A stretch of 46,419 nucleotides of DNA from Actinomadura kijaniata NBRC 14229 (GCF_001552175.1 NZ_BCQR01000094.1:1-46419), one strand, 5' to 3'. Counted from the stretch's first letter, positions 24,889-33,650 are shown. Notes: a model not told the origin generated them from the sequence alone. Numbers and translations: made by a program.

Positions 24889-26326
24889 ACACGCGCTGCC
24901 CGAACAGGGGCGCCCCGCCGCGGACGTCCTCGCCGACCTGGCCCGCCTGCGCGAGGCGGACCTGCCCGTGCGCGGCGGCCGGGTCACCGCCTACGTCTAC
25001 GACACCGGGCGGGCCGCCGTGCACGACCTGGCCGCCGCCGCCCAGCTGGAGATGCTGGAGGTCAACTGCCTGGACCCCACGGCCTTCCCCAGCATCGTCG
25101 CGCTGGAACGGCGGGTCGTCGCCGCCGTCGCCGAACGCCTGGGCGGCGGACCGGCCACCCCCGGCATCTTCACCAGCGGCGGCACCGAATCGATCATGCT
25201 GGCGGTCAAGTCCGCCCGCGACGTCCGCCCGGTGGACGGCAGGCCCCAGCTCGTCCTGCCGGTGACGGCGCACCCGGCGTTCCACAAGGCCGCGCACTAC
25301 CTGGGCCTGGAGACCGTGCCCGTCCCGGTCGACCCGGTGACGTTCCGGGCGGGCCCGGAGGCGGTGCGCGCCGCCCTGACGCCCCGGACCGCGCTGGTCG
25401 TCGCCTCGGCCCCGTCCTACCCCCAGGGCGTCATCGACCCGGTCCCGGAGATCGCCGCCGTCGCCGCCGAGGCCGGCGTCCCGTGCCATGTGGACGCCTG
25501 CGTCGGCGGCTGGGTCCTGCCGTGGCTGCGCGAGACCGGACGCGCGGTGCCGCCGTTCGACCTGTCGGTGCCCGGCGTCACCTCGATCTCCTGCGACCTG
25601 CACAAGTACGGCTACGCCCCCAAGGGCGCCTCGGTCGTCCTCTACGCCGACGAGGCGCTGCGGCGGCACGCCTACTTCGCCTCGGCGGAGTGGCCCGGCT
25701 ACCCCGTCATCAACGCGACCGTCCAGAGCAGCCGCAGCGCGGGCCCGCTGGCCGCGGCCTGGGCGACCCTCAACGCGGTCGGCGCGCGGGGGTACCGGGA
25801 CCTGGCCGCGACCGCGATGCGCTGCGCCGACGCGCTGGTCGCGGGGGTGGCGGGCATCCCCGGGCTGCGCGTGCTGGGCGAGCCCGCCGTGCCGCTGGTC
25901 GCCGTCGCCTCCGACGACCCCGCGCTGGACGTGTTCGTGCTGGCCGACCAGGCGCGCGCCCGGGGCTGGTTCTTCCAGGCGCAGCCGAGCCACCGGGGCG
26001 TCCCCGCCAGCCTCCACTTCACCCTCACCGGCGTCACCGACATCGACGCGCTGCTGGAGGCCCTGGCCGGCGCCGCCGCGGCCGCCCGCGCCGCCGGGCC
26101 GCCCGACGTCCCGGCCGACCTGGTCGACGCGCTGGCCACCATGGACCTGGACGCCATGGGCGACGCCGACTTCGCCGCGCTGCTCGCCGGTGTCGGCGTG
26201 GACCCGGCGGGCGGCGGCGACCCGGAGATGGCCGTCGTCAACGCGATCCTGGACGCCCTGCCCCCCGAGACCCGCGAGGCGCTGCTGGTCCGCTTCCTGG
26301 CGGCCCTGTACTCCGGCGCGGCCTGA
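24878..26326 (+). CDS. PLP-dependent lyase/decarboxylase, sphingosine-1-phosphate-lyase-like
   Basis: 482 residues, group II PLP fold. TSGGTESIMLAVKSARD is the PLP-phosphate region, HVDACVGGWVLPWLRE holds the ring-binding Asp, and SISCDLHKYGYAPKGASVVLY carries the Schiff-base Lys243 after His. HKYGYAPKG followed by a small residue is the hallmark of S1P lyases rather than glutamate or DOPA decarboxylases. The C-terminal 60 residues (from PPDVPADLVDAL) look like an added helical tail. It would cleave a phosphorylated long-chain amine to aldehyde and phosphoethanolamine, or decarboxylate an amino acid. It is the last gene of the TetR operon and is followed by a stem-loop. Confidence 0.87.
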   Translation: MPPEHALPEQGRPAADVLADLARLREADLPVRGGRVTAYVYDTGRAAVHDLAAAAQLEMLEVNCLDPTAFPSIVALERRVVAAVAERLGGGPATPGIFTSGGTESIMLAVKSARDVRPVDGRPQLVLPVTAHPAFHKAAHYLGLETVPVPVDPVTFRAGPEAVRAALTPRTALVVASAPSYPQGVIDPVPEIAAVAAEAGVPCHVDACVGGWVLPWLRETGRAVPPFDLSVPGVTSISCDLHKYGYAPKGASVVLYADEALRRHAYFASAEWPGYPVINATVQSSRSAGPLAAAWATLNAVGARGYRDLAATAMRCADALVAGVAGIPGLRVLGEPAVPLVAVASDDPALDVFVLADQARARGWFFQAQPSHRGVPASLHFTLTGVTDIDALLEALAGAAAAARAAGPPDVPADLVDALATMDLDAMGDADFAALLAGVGVDPAGGGDPEMAVVNAILDALPPETREALLVRFLAALYSGAA

Positions 26327-26332
26327 CGCCCC

Positions 26333-26364
26333 GGCGGCCGGAAGCGGCCGAAGGCCGTTCCGCC
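26333..26364. terminator. terminator hairpin after the lyase gene
   Basis: GGCGGccGGAA-G-CGGCC pairs with GGCCG-TTCC-GCC around a GAA loop, with a small bulge. It starts 6 nt after the stop codon. Confidence 0.6.
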
Positions 26365-26403
26365 CTCGGCGTCCGGCGGCCGTTCCGGGGACGATCACGT
26401 GAG

Positions 26404-26421
26404 GTTCGCCCGCGGCTCACC
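26404..26421 (+). promoter_or_regulatory. PHO-box-like direct repeat
   Basis: GTTCGCC (26404-26410), a 4-nt gap and GCTCACC (26415-26421) are two 7-mers with an 11-bp period. Each differs by one base from the Streptomyces PhoP repeat GTTCACC. The site is 53 nt before a secreted GDPD, a gene type that belongs to the Pho regulon in Streptomyces. Two copies of ACGATCACG (26391-26399 and 26447-26455) flank it. Confidence 0.5.
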
Positions 26422-26473
26422 TTCCGCCGGGATCGTGGCCCGGGCAACGATCACGGAAGGGCGGGTACCCCTC

Positions 26474-27538
26474 ATGAGCGGATGGCGTCAGGCCGTCGCC
26501 GCGGCGCTCGCGGGAACGGCCGTCATGGCGGCGGTCCCGGCGCACGCGGCGGACGGGGCGAGCGCGGCGCACCGGCGTTCCTTCGACCTCCAGGCGCACC
26601 GGGGCGGGCTCGGGCTGGTGGTGGAGAGCACCCTGCCCGCGTTCGCCAACGCGCTGGAGCTCGGCGTCAGCACGCTGGAGCTCGACGTGCAGATCACCGA
26701 GGACCGGCAGGCCGTGGTCACCCACGACCGCCGGATCAATCCGCGCAAGTGCCGGGACACCGCCCCGGCCACGCCGGGCGACCCCGAGTTCCCCTACGTC
26801 GGCAAGTACATCAACACCCTGACGCTGGCGCAGGTGCGCACGATGGACTGCGGCTCGCAGACGCTGGCCGAGTACCCCGGGCAGAGGGCGGCGCCGGGCG
26901 CGCGGATGCCGCTGCTGCGCGAGGTGTTCGGGCTGGTCCACCGGTACCGGGCGTACGGGGTGAGGCTCAACGTCGAGACCAAGGTCGAGGCCGGGGCGCC
27001 GCACGAGACCGCGCCGCGCGAGCAGTTCGTCCGCGTCACGGCCGGGGAGGTCCGCCGCGCCCGGCTGCTGCGCCAGGTGACGATCCAGAGTTTCGACTGG
27101 GGCGCGCTCATGCTGATGCGCCGGGTGGAGCCGCGCCTGCCCCTGGTCGCCCTCACCAACTACGACTTCCTGCAGACCGGCCAGCCGGGCGCGTCGCCCT
27201 GGCTCGGCGGCCTGGACATCGACGACTTCGGCGGCGACCCGCTGAAGGCGGTCCGCGGCTTCGGGGCCGACGCGTTCTCGCCCGTCCACGGCTTCCCGCA
27301 GAACGGCAAGGTCACCGACCCCGGCTACCGCCCCTACGTGACGCGGAGGATGGTCGCCGACGCCCACCGCCTGGGCCTGAAGGTCATCCCCTGGACCGTG
27401 AACGACGAGCCCACCATGCAGAAGCTCATCGACGACGGCGTGGACGGCCTCATCACCGACTACCCCGACCGCCTGCGCCGGGTCATGGCCGCCAACCACC
27501 TGAGGCTGCCCCGCGCCTACGAGCCGCGCCGGGGATAG
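26474..27538 (+). CDS. secreted glycerophosphodiester phosphodiesterase
   Basis: 354 residues. The signal peptide ends at about residue 26 (VPAHAADG). The GDPD TIM barrel starts FDLQAHRGGLGLVVESTLPA with the catalytic His-Arg, continues with LELDVQITEDRQAVVTHDRR (metal-binding Glu/Asp and second His), and ends KVIPWTVNDEPTMQKLIDDG and DGLITDYPDRL. It hydrolyses glycerophosphodiesters outside the cell to sn-glycerol 3-phosphate and an alcohol, supplying phosphate. The ATG at 26474 directly precedes the signal peptide; an upstream GTG at 26399 would add a non-signal extension through the PHO-like box and is unlikely. It converges on the chitinase operon. Confidence 0.92.
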   Translation: MSGWRQAVAAALAGTAVMAAVPAHAADGASAAHRRSFDLQAHRGGLGLVVESTLPAFANALELGVSTLELDVQITEDRQAVVTHDRRINPRKCRDTAPATPGDPEFPYVGKYINTLTLAQVRTMDCGSQTLAEYPGQRAAPGARMPLLREVFGLVHRYRAYGVRLNVETKVEAGAPHETAPREQFVRVTAGEVRRARLLRQVTIQSFDWGALMLMRRVEPRLPLVALTNYDFLQTGQPGASPWLGGLDIDDFGGDPLKAVRGFGADAFSPVHGFPQNGKVTDPGYRPYVTRRMVADAHRLGLKVIPWTVNDEPTMQKLIDDGVDGLITDYPDRLRRVMAANHLRLPRAYEPRRG

Positions 27539-27561
27539 GACCCGGTGACCTCCGCGGCGCC

Positions 27562-27629
27562 GTCCTCCTCGGCCATGGCCGAGGGGGACGGGGCCGGTGC
27601 CGGGGAGTGGGCGGGTTGGCACCGGCCCC
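27562..27629. terminator. double stem-loop between GDPD and the chitinase operon
   Basis: Two stems lie side by side: a near-perfect palindrome at 27562-27589 centred on GGCCATGGCC, and GGGGCCGGTGCC (27590-27601) with GGCACCGGCCCC (27618-27629) around a 16-nt loop. They separate converging genes and suit termination both ways. Confidence 0.7.
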
Positions 27630-27641
27630 GCGCGGGGAGGG

Positions 27642-30200
27642 CTACCGCAGCCCGTCGTCCAGGGCCCTGGTGAGGACGCCGGGGTCGCCCGACATCTCCC
27701 AGATCATGGCGCCGAGCAGGCCCTTGCTCCGCAGCCAGGCGGTCTTCTTCCCGATCGACCAGGGGTCGTCGAAGCTCCACCACTGGCCGTTGTCGCCGGT
27801 GAAGCAGAAGGTGGCGACGGCCTGCTCGTCGTGCGCCACCGTGCAGCCGGGCACGCCGGACAGCAGGTTGGCGTAGCCGCGCGTTCCGGCTTCCTCGGCG
27901 AACTGGCCGGGGGCCGCGCCGCGCGCGCTCTGCCATTCGCCGCGTCTGCCGCCGTCGGCCACGTTCTGCCAGCCGCGCCCGTAGTAGGCCAGCCCGATGG
28001 TGATCTTGCGGGGGTGGACGCCGGCGTCCAGGTAGGTCCGCACGGCGCTCTCGACGCTGAAGTGGAACGGGTAGGGGTCGTCGGCGTCGGCGTGCAGGTT
28101 GCCCTGGTGGCCGGTGCGGTTCGGCTCCCAGGAGTTGTCGCTGCCCGCGCCGTGGAAGTCGTAGCCCTGGACGTTGAAGATGTCCAGGTGCTCGGCGACC
28201 CGGGGCAGGTCCCAGCCGGCGGCGATCTTCGCCGGGTCGGCGGGGGTGAACGCGGTGAGCTGGTAGCGCCTGCCGGTCTCCCTGGTCAGCGCGTCGAGCT
28301 GGCGGCGGAACTCGGCGATCAGCAGGGTGTTGTTGGCCTTGTCGTTCGGGCCGACGTGGTTGCCCGGGTGGCCCTCGGCGCCGGGCCACTCCCAGTCGAG
28401 GTCGATGCCGTCGAAGACCCCGGCGGCCGAGCCCGGCCCGCCCGCGCCGTTGTAGACCGGCAGGTTGCCCTTGATGTAGACGTCGATGCAGGAGCTGACG
28501 AACTTCTTGCGGGCGGCGTCGGTGGCGGCCACGTCGGAGAAGTACTTGGAGTAGGTCCAGCCGCCCAGGGAGATCAGCACCTTCAGGTGCGGGTGCTTGG
28601 CCTTGAGCTTCCTGAGCTGGTTGAAGTTGCCGCGCAGCTTCTCCCAGCCGGTGTCGGCCTGCCCGTCCACCGACTGGGCGGCGCTGAACGGCCGCCCGTA
28701 GTCGGCCTCGGCGTCCCCGGCCCCGTCACCCTGGTTCGGATCCTGCGGGTCGGAGGTCGTTCCCTTGGTGACGCCCTGGAGACAGGTCAGCTCGGTCGGG
28801 TGGATGTTGCCGAACGCGTAGTTGATGTGGGTCAGCCGGGCGGCGTTCCCGGTGGTGTCGAGGTTGCGGACGAAGTACTGGCGGCCGTAGATGCCCCACT
28901 GGACGAAGTATCCGACGCGGGCGTGGCCGGTGACGATGTCGTCGGTGGTCACCCTGACCGCCGGGGAGGCGGCCGAGAGGTTGTCGTACAGGTCGCGGGC
29001 CCGGACGGCGAACGAGTAGGCGGTGGAGGGCGACAGCCCCGCGACCGTCGCGGTGGTGCCGGTGACGGTGGCGGCGACCTTGCCGTCCAGCAGGACGTCG
29101 TAGTTGGCCACGCCGGTGTTGTCGGTGGAGGCGTTCCAGGCGAGCTTGACGCTGGAGGCGTCCTTGCCGGTGACGCGCAGGCCGCCGGGGACCGAGGGCG
29201 CCTGGGCGTCGTCGGCCGGGTCGTTGGTCCTGACCCTGAGGGGTTCGCTGGCGGGGGAGAGGGCGCCCTTGCGGTCGCGGGCCTTCACCGTGAACGTGTA
29301 CTCGGTGTTCGGGGACAGGCCGGTGACGGTGGCGCCGGTCTCGGGCACGGTGGTGGCCAGGGCGGAACCGTTGTAGACCTCGTAGGCGGTGACGGGGAGG
29401 CTGCCGGGGGTGGCCGCGGTCCAGGTCAGGGACACCGTTCTGGTCGTCTTCACGGGGGAGCGCAGGTCGGTGGGCGCGCCGGGGGCCCTGTCGGCGGAGC
29501 CGTCGCAGTTGGCGTCGTTGACGCGGCAGCTCGTGGGCTCGGCTCCGGAACGGCTGACGGTGAACGTCGGGCTGTAGGGCTCGGTGGTCCTTCCCGCGCC
29601 GACGGTGGTGTTGTAGTGGGCGGGCGTGAGGGTGACGGTGCGTCCGCTCTGGGTGAGGGAGCCGTGGTCGGCCTGGGAGGCGGTGACCCCGTCGGGCAGG
29701 TCGAACACGATCGACCAGCCGTTGAGCGCGGCGGTGGTCTTGTTGGAGACCACGAACCTGGCGCGCGTGCCGCTGACCGAGTAGGTGGCGGTGACCCCGG
29801 CCGAGGAGGGCGGCGGTTCGCCGGTGCCGTCGCAGTTGGCGCCGTTCAGCGTGCACTTGGTGGGCTGGACGGCCGAGCTCAGCGAGAACGTCGGGCTGTA
29901 GGGCTCGGTGCTGCCGCCCGCGCGGACGGTGTCGATGTAGTGGGCCGGGGTGAGGGTGACCCGCGTCCCGTTCTGGGTGAGGGCGGCGTGCTGGGCGTTG
30001 CCCGCGGTCACCCCGGCGGGCAGCTCGAACACGAGCGTCCAGCCGCTGACGGCGGCGGTGCCGGGGTTGCCGACCACGTACTTGCCGGTGGTGCCGGACA
30101 GCGAGAACACGGCGGTGAGCCGGTCGGCGGCCCGGGCGGGAGCGGTGGCGAGGGACGTGACGACGACGAGGGTGAGCAGGACTCCGATCAGTCGGCGCAT
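27642..30200 (-). CDS. secreted GH18 chitinase with two CBM2 and two FN3 modules
   Basis: 852 residues. Signal peptide to about residue 25 (TAPARAAD). Two CBM2-type binding modules follow (about 26-120 and 125-215); each ends in a Cys-containing repeat (CTLNGANCDG and CRVNDANCDG). Two fibronectin III modules (about 230-410) lead to a GH18 barrel with the catalytic DGIDLDWE at 597-604, SLGGWTYS and a C-terminal GAMIWEMSGD. It cleaves beta-1,4-GlcNAc links in chitin outside the cell and looks like a processive ChiA-type enzyme with an alpha+beta insertion. ATG 30200 is preferred over GTG 30209. It is the third gene of the operon, 34 nt after the second. Confidence 0.95.
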   Translation of the reverse strand: MRRLIGVLLTLVVVTSLATAPARAADRLTAVFSLSGTTGKYVVGNPGTAAVSGWTLVFELPAGVTAGNAQHAALTQNGTRVTLTPAHYIDTVRAGGSTEPYSPTFSLSSAVQPTKCTLNGANCDGTGEPPPSSAGVTATYSVSGTRARFVVSNKTTAALNGWSIVFDLPDGVTASQADHGSLTQSGRTVTLTPAHYNTTVGAGRTTEPYSPTFTVSRSGAEPTSCRVNDANCDGSADRAPGAPTDLRSPVKTTRTVSLTWTAATPGSLPVTAYEVYNGSALATTVPETGATVTGLSPNTEYTFTVKARDRKGALSPASEPLRVRTNDPADDAQAPSVPGGLRVTGKDASSVKLAWNASTDNTGVANYDVLLDGKVAATVTGTTATVAGLSPSTAYSFAVRARDLYDNLSAASPAVRVTTDDIVTGHARVGYFVQWGIYGRQYFVRNLDTTGNAARLTHINYAFGNIHPTELTCLQGVTKGTTSDPQDPNQGDGAGDAEADYGRPFSAAQSVDGQADTGWEKLRGNFNQLRKLKAKHPHLKVLISLGGWTYSKYFSDVAATDAARKKFVSSCIDVYIKGNLPVYNGAGGPGSAAGVFDGIDLDWEWPGAEGHPGNHVGPNDKANNTLLIAEFRRQLDALTRETGRRYQLTAFTPADPAKIAAGWDLPRVAEHLDIFNVQGYDFHGAGSDNSWEPNRTGHQGNLHADADDPYPFHFSVESAVRTYLDAGVHPRKITIGLAYYGRGWQNVADGGRRGEWQSARGAAPGQFAEEAGTRGYANLLSGVPGCTVAHDEQAVATFCFTGDNGQWWSFDDPWSIGKKTAWLRSKGLLGAMIWEMSGDPGVLTRALDDGLR

Positions 30201-30234
30201 GCCGAACACCTACTTCGGGGGAGCGAGGCGGGGG

Positions 30235-31995
30235 TCAGGGGAGGGCGTTGAGGAACGGCTCGTGGCTGTTCATGAACTCCCAGCCGTGGTAGCGGTCCCA
30301 GTTGATGGACCAGGTCATCAGGCCGCGCAGCGCGGGGGAGGGGCCGCCGCGCAGGGTGTAGGAGCCGCACTGCTGTCCCTTGACCAGGCAGTTGAGGGCC
30401 TGGTGCACCTGCGCGGGCGGGGTGTGGCCGTTGCCCGCGCTGACGGCGGCGGGCAGGCCGAACGCGATCTGCTCGGGGCGCAGGCCGGGGAACGTGTGCC
30501 CGGTGTTCGCCACCGGGAACCCGGCCTTCACCATGTCGGTCATCGCGATGTGGAAGTCCGCGCCGCCCATCTGGTGGTACTGGCCGTCCAGCCCCATCAC
30601 CGGGCCGGAGTTGTAGTCCTGGACGTGCAGCACCGTCAGGGCGTCGCGCATCGCGTGGATCACCGGCAGGTACGCGCCGGTGCGCGGGTCGCCGCCCCCG
30701 GCGCCGCCGTAGAACTGGTGCCCGACCTGGACGAAGAACGTCTCGGGCGCCATCGTCAGCACGAACTTCGCGCCGTATCTGGCCTTGAGCGTCCTCAACG
30801 CCGAGATCAGGTTGACGACGACGGGGGTGGTGGGGTTGCGGAAGTCGGTGTCGCCGGGGTCCAGCGACAGCGAGTGGCCCTCGAAGTCCACGTCCAGGCC
30901 GTCCAGCCCGTACCGGTCGATGATCGACGAGACGGACCGGACGAACGCGTCGCGCGCGGCCGCGGTGGTGAGCCGCACCTGCCCGTTCTGGCCGCCGATC
31001 GAGATCAGGACCTTCTTGCCCTGGGCCTGCTTGGCGCGGATCGCGGCGATGAGGTCGGCCTCGCTCTCCACGTTCGGGCACTCGCTCGCCGGGCACGGCG
31101 CGAAGCGGATGTCGCCGGAGGTCGGCGAGGTGGGTTCGCCGAACGCCAGGTTGATGATGTCCCAGGCCGGGGGAACGTCGGCCATCCGCACGTAGCCCGA
31201 GCCGTTGGCGAAGCTGGCGTGCAGGTAGCCGATGAGGGCGTGCTTGGGCAGGCCGCTGTCGGTGCAGCCGGTGGTGGTGACGGTGAGGGGTTCGGACCTG
31301 GGCGACTCGCCCGCGTCGTTGTAGGCGGCGACGGCGTAGGTGTGGGTGCTGCACGCCGCCAGGCCCGACAACGTGGCGTTGGCGCCGGTGACCGTGGCCT
31401 TGACGCCGGAGCCCTCGTACACGCGGTAGCCGGTCACGGTCCCGGTCGCGGCCGTCCAGGCCAACGCGACCGAGTCGTCGGTGACGGTGGTGGCGCGGGG
31501 TGTGCCGGGCTTGCCGGGGACGCCCGGCTGGGGGCCGCCGCCGGGGCCGTCCAGCTCGACGTCGTCGGCGTGGTAGGTGCCCGCGCCGTACCAGCCGTGC
31601 AGGAACACCTGCGCCGAGGTCTGGTTGGCGGCGGTGGTGAAGGAGAGCGTGAGCTTGGTGTAGGAGGCGGCCGACGGCGTCCAGGTGGACGAGCCGCCGG
31701 TCACGCCCAGGTAGACGTAGTTGCCGCGCACCCACGCCGACAGCGTGTAGGCGGTGCCGGGCTTCACGTTCACCGTCTGCGTGCACTTGGCGTTGTCGCC
31801 GGAGGTGACGCCTCCGGCGAGGGCGTGCGATCCGGTGCGCACCGGCGAGGACACCACCGACCCGCCCGAGCAGCTCCACCCGGACAGCGACCCGGTCTCG
31901 AACCCGCCGTTGGACAGCACGTTCTCCGCGTGCGCCGGGCCGGTCGCCACCAGCAGCCCGGCGACCAGGACCGCCAGGACCCAGATTCTGCGCAT
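30235..31995 (-). CDS. secreted GH18 chitinase with CenC-type CBM and FN3
   Basis: 586 residues. Signal peptide to about residue 23 (GPAHAEN). A CBM4/9-like module follows (ENVLSNGGFETGSLSGW ... YHADDVELDG, 24-150), then one FN3 (about 165-250) and a compact GH18 barrel with DGLDVDFE at 365-372, VLISIGGQNG, VLTMAPETF and LMTWSINWDRY. The barrel lacks the large insertion domain, suggesting an endo-acting or non-processive enzyme. GAGGAG 9 nt upstream supports ATG 31995. Its FN3 and barrel closely resemble those of the upstream chitinase, so they look like duplicates. It is the middle gene of the operon. Confidence 0.95.
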   Translation of the reverse strand: MRRIWVLAVLVAGLLVATGPAHAENVLSNGGFETGSLSGWSCSGGSVVSSPVRTGSHALAGGVTSGDNAKCTQTVNVKPGTAYTLSAWVRGNYVYLGVTGGSSTWTPSAASYTKLTLSFTTAANQTSAQVFLHGWYGAGTYHADDVELDGPGGGPQPGVPGKPGTPRATTVTDDSVALAWTAATGTVTGYRVYEGSGVKATVTGANATLSGLAACSTHTYAVAAYNDAGESPRSEPLTVTTTGCTDSGLPKHALIGYLHASFANGSGYVRMADVPPAWDIINLAFGEPTSPTSGDIRFAPCPASECPNVESEADLIAAIRAKQAQGKKVLISIGGQNGQVRLTTAAARDAFVRSVSSIIDRYGLDGLDVDFEGHSLSLDPGDTDFRNPTTPVVVNLISALRTLKARYGAKFVLTMAPETFFVQVGHQFYGGAGGGDPRTGAYLPVIHAMRDALTVLHVQDYNSGPVMGLDGQYHQMGGADFHIAMTDMVKAGFPVANTGHTFPGLRPEQIAFGLPAAVSAGNGHTPPAQVHQALNCLVKGQQCGSYTLRGGPSPALRGLMTWSINWDRYHGWEFMNSHEPFLNALP

Positions 31996-32006
31996 GACCG
32001 GCTCCT

Positions 32007-33569
32007 CTACGGCAGGGTGTCCAGGTGCGGGCGGACGGCGCGGGCGAACCCGCCGCCGTTGGTGACGTCCCAGTTGATGGACCACGTCATCGCCCCGCGG
32101 ATGTCGGGATAGGTGCGCGCGGGCTTGAAGGAGCCGCACGAGGTGCCCTTGGCCAGGCAGTCCAGCGCGTTGTTGACCAGCGACGGCGCGACGACGCCGC
32201 CTCCGGCGGCCCCGGGCCCGGCGGGCAGTCCCAGCGCCACCTGGTCGGGGCGCAGACCGTTCTCCAGCTGGACGCAGGCCAGCGCGGTCATGAAGTCGAC
32301 GCTGCCCTGGGAGTACACCTTCTGGTCGCAGCCGAGCATCGCGCCGGAGTTGTAGTACTGCATGTGGACGACGGTGAGGATGTCCTTGATCTTCAGCGCG
32401 AGCTGGAAGTAGGACCCGCCGGTGGACTGCATGTCGATCGTCTGCGGCGCCATCGTGATGATGAGGCCGGTCCCGGTCCTGGCGTGGAGCTGGCGCAGGG
32501 CCTGTTCCATGTACGTGGGGTTGAGGCCGTTCTCCAGGTCGATGTCGACGCCGTCGAAGCCGTACTCGTCCATCAGCGCGTGGACGCTGGTGGAGAACGC
32601 CGTCGCGGCGGCGGCGTCGGCGACCCGGATGGCGCCCTTCTCCCCGCCGACCGACAGGATGACCTTCTTGCCCCTGGCCTTGAGCGCGGCCACGTCGGCC
32701 TTGAACCGGGCGTCGGTGTAGCCGCCGAGCGCGGTCGACAGGCCGGGGTCGACGCGGAAGGAGACCTCGCCCGCCCTGGCGGTGGCCTCGCCGAACGACA
32801 CGGCGACCAGGTCGTACTCGTTCGGCACCTCCGACAACCGCAGCTCGCGGGCGGCGTTCTCGAAGTTGTGCCAGTAGCCGGTGAGGAAGTGCCTGGGCAG
32901 CGGCCCGGTCGCGCAGCCGGAGGTGGTGCCGGTGACGGCCGTGCTTGCGGGGGACTCGCCGTCGGCGTCGTAGGCCCGGACGGTGTAGGTGTGGGTCGAG
33001 CACTTCGCGAGCCCGGACAGGGTGGCGGTGGTGCCGCCGACGGTGGCCCGGAGCGTGGAGCCCTCGTAGACGCGGTACCCGCTGGGGGAGCCGCTGCCCG
33101 CCGTCCATGACAGCGTCAGCGACGCGTCCGTCCGCGCGGTGACCGTGGGAGCGCCGGGAGCGCCGAGCCCTCCGGGCGCACCCGTGCAGGGGGCGCCGTT
33201 GAAGGTGCAGTCCTGCGGGCTGCCCGGCCCGTTCCCCAGGAACCCGAACGTGACCGAGCCGCCGGGCGGGATCGTGCCGTTGTAGCCCTGGTTGCGGAAG
33301 GTGTACCGGGGCGGGGCGGAGGTGAGCTGGGCGTCCCAGGAGGAGCCCAGGGTGGTCCCGGCCGGGAGGGTGAACTCGATCCGCCAGCCGTTGATCGCGG
33401 TGGCGGACCCGTTGGTGAGGGTGAACCGGCCCTCCCAGCCCGAACCCCAGTCGGTGGGCTTGGTGAACGTCGCGGTCGGCGCGGCGTCGGCGCGGGCGCC
33501 GGCCGGCGCGAGGAGGGCGGACAGCAGGACGGCGAGAAGGGCGAGGGCGAGATGGCGGCGCAAACCCAC
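32007..33569 (-). CDS. secreted GH18 chitinase with CBM2 and FN3
   Basis: About 520 residues. Signal peptide (LALALLAVLLSALLAPAGAR), then an N-terminal CBM2 (ATFTKPTDWGSGWEGRFTLT ... CTFNGAPCTG), one FN3 and a GH18 barrel with DGVDIDLE at 339-346, VILSVGGEKG, IITMAPQTI and AMTWSINWDV. It is the first gene of the three-chitinase operon, with 11 nt to the next. The start is uncertain: GTG 33569 gives a complete signal peptide, but TTG 33563 has GGAG at better spacing. The frame is open to 33815, but that part looks like untranslated leader. Confidence 0.93.
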   Translation of the reverse strand: MGLRRHLALALLAVLLSALLAPAGARADAAPTATFTKPTDWGSGWEGRFTLTNGSATAINGWRIEFTLPAGTTLGSSWDAQLTSAPPRYTFRNQGYNGTIPPGGSVTFGFLGNGPGSPQDCTFNGAPCTGAPGGLGAPGAPTVTARTDASLTLSWTAGSGSPSGYRVYEGSTLRATVGGTTATLSGLAKCSTHTYTVRAYDADGESPASTAVTGTTSGCATGPLPRHFLTGYWHNFENAARELRLSEVPNEYDLVAVSFGEATARAGEVSFRVDPGLSTALGGYTDARFKADVAALKARGKKVILSVGGEKGAIRVADAAAATAFSTSVHALMDEYGFDGVDIDLENGLNPTYMEQALRQLHARTGTGLIITMAPQTIDMQSTGGSYFQLALKIKDILTVVHMQYYNSGAMLGCDQKVYSQGSVDFMTALACVQLENGLRPDQVALGLPAGPGAAGGGVVAPSLVNNALDCLAKGTSCGSFKPARTYPDIRGAMTWSINWDVTNGGGFARAVRPHLDTLP

Positions 33570-33628
33570 TCCAGTGGCGCGTAGGGAAAACCGGTGGTGC
33601 TCCCCCGAACCCCGAGTCAGTCGCGAGC

Positions 33629-33650
33629 GGAAACTATTAGTAAGGTTTCC
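33629..33650. promoter_or_regulatory. operator-like inverted repeat upstream of the chitinase operon
   Basis: GGAAAC (33629-33634), 10 nt and GTTTCC (33645-33650) form a perfect 6-bp inverted repeat inside an AT-rich island (33629-33668) that stands out in this GC-rich DNA. On the minus strand it also includes TACTAATAG, a possible -10. It is the likely promoter/operator. I see no DasR-type site (TGGTCTAGACCA). The remainder of 33570-33867 holds nothing recognised. Confidence 0.5.

Noticed and set aside
30235..33108. A 957-codon frame suggesting a fused double chitinase
   Set aside because: The N-terminal part is out of phase with the upstream chitinase and has no domain; a signal peptide and ribosome site at 31995 define the real start.
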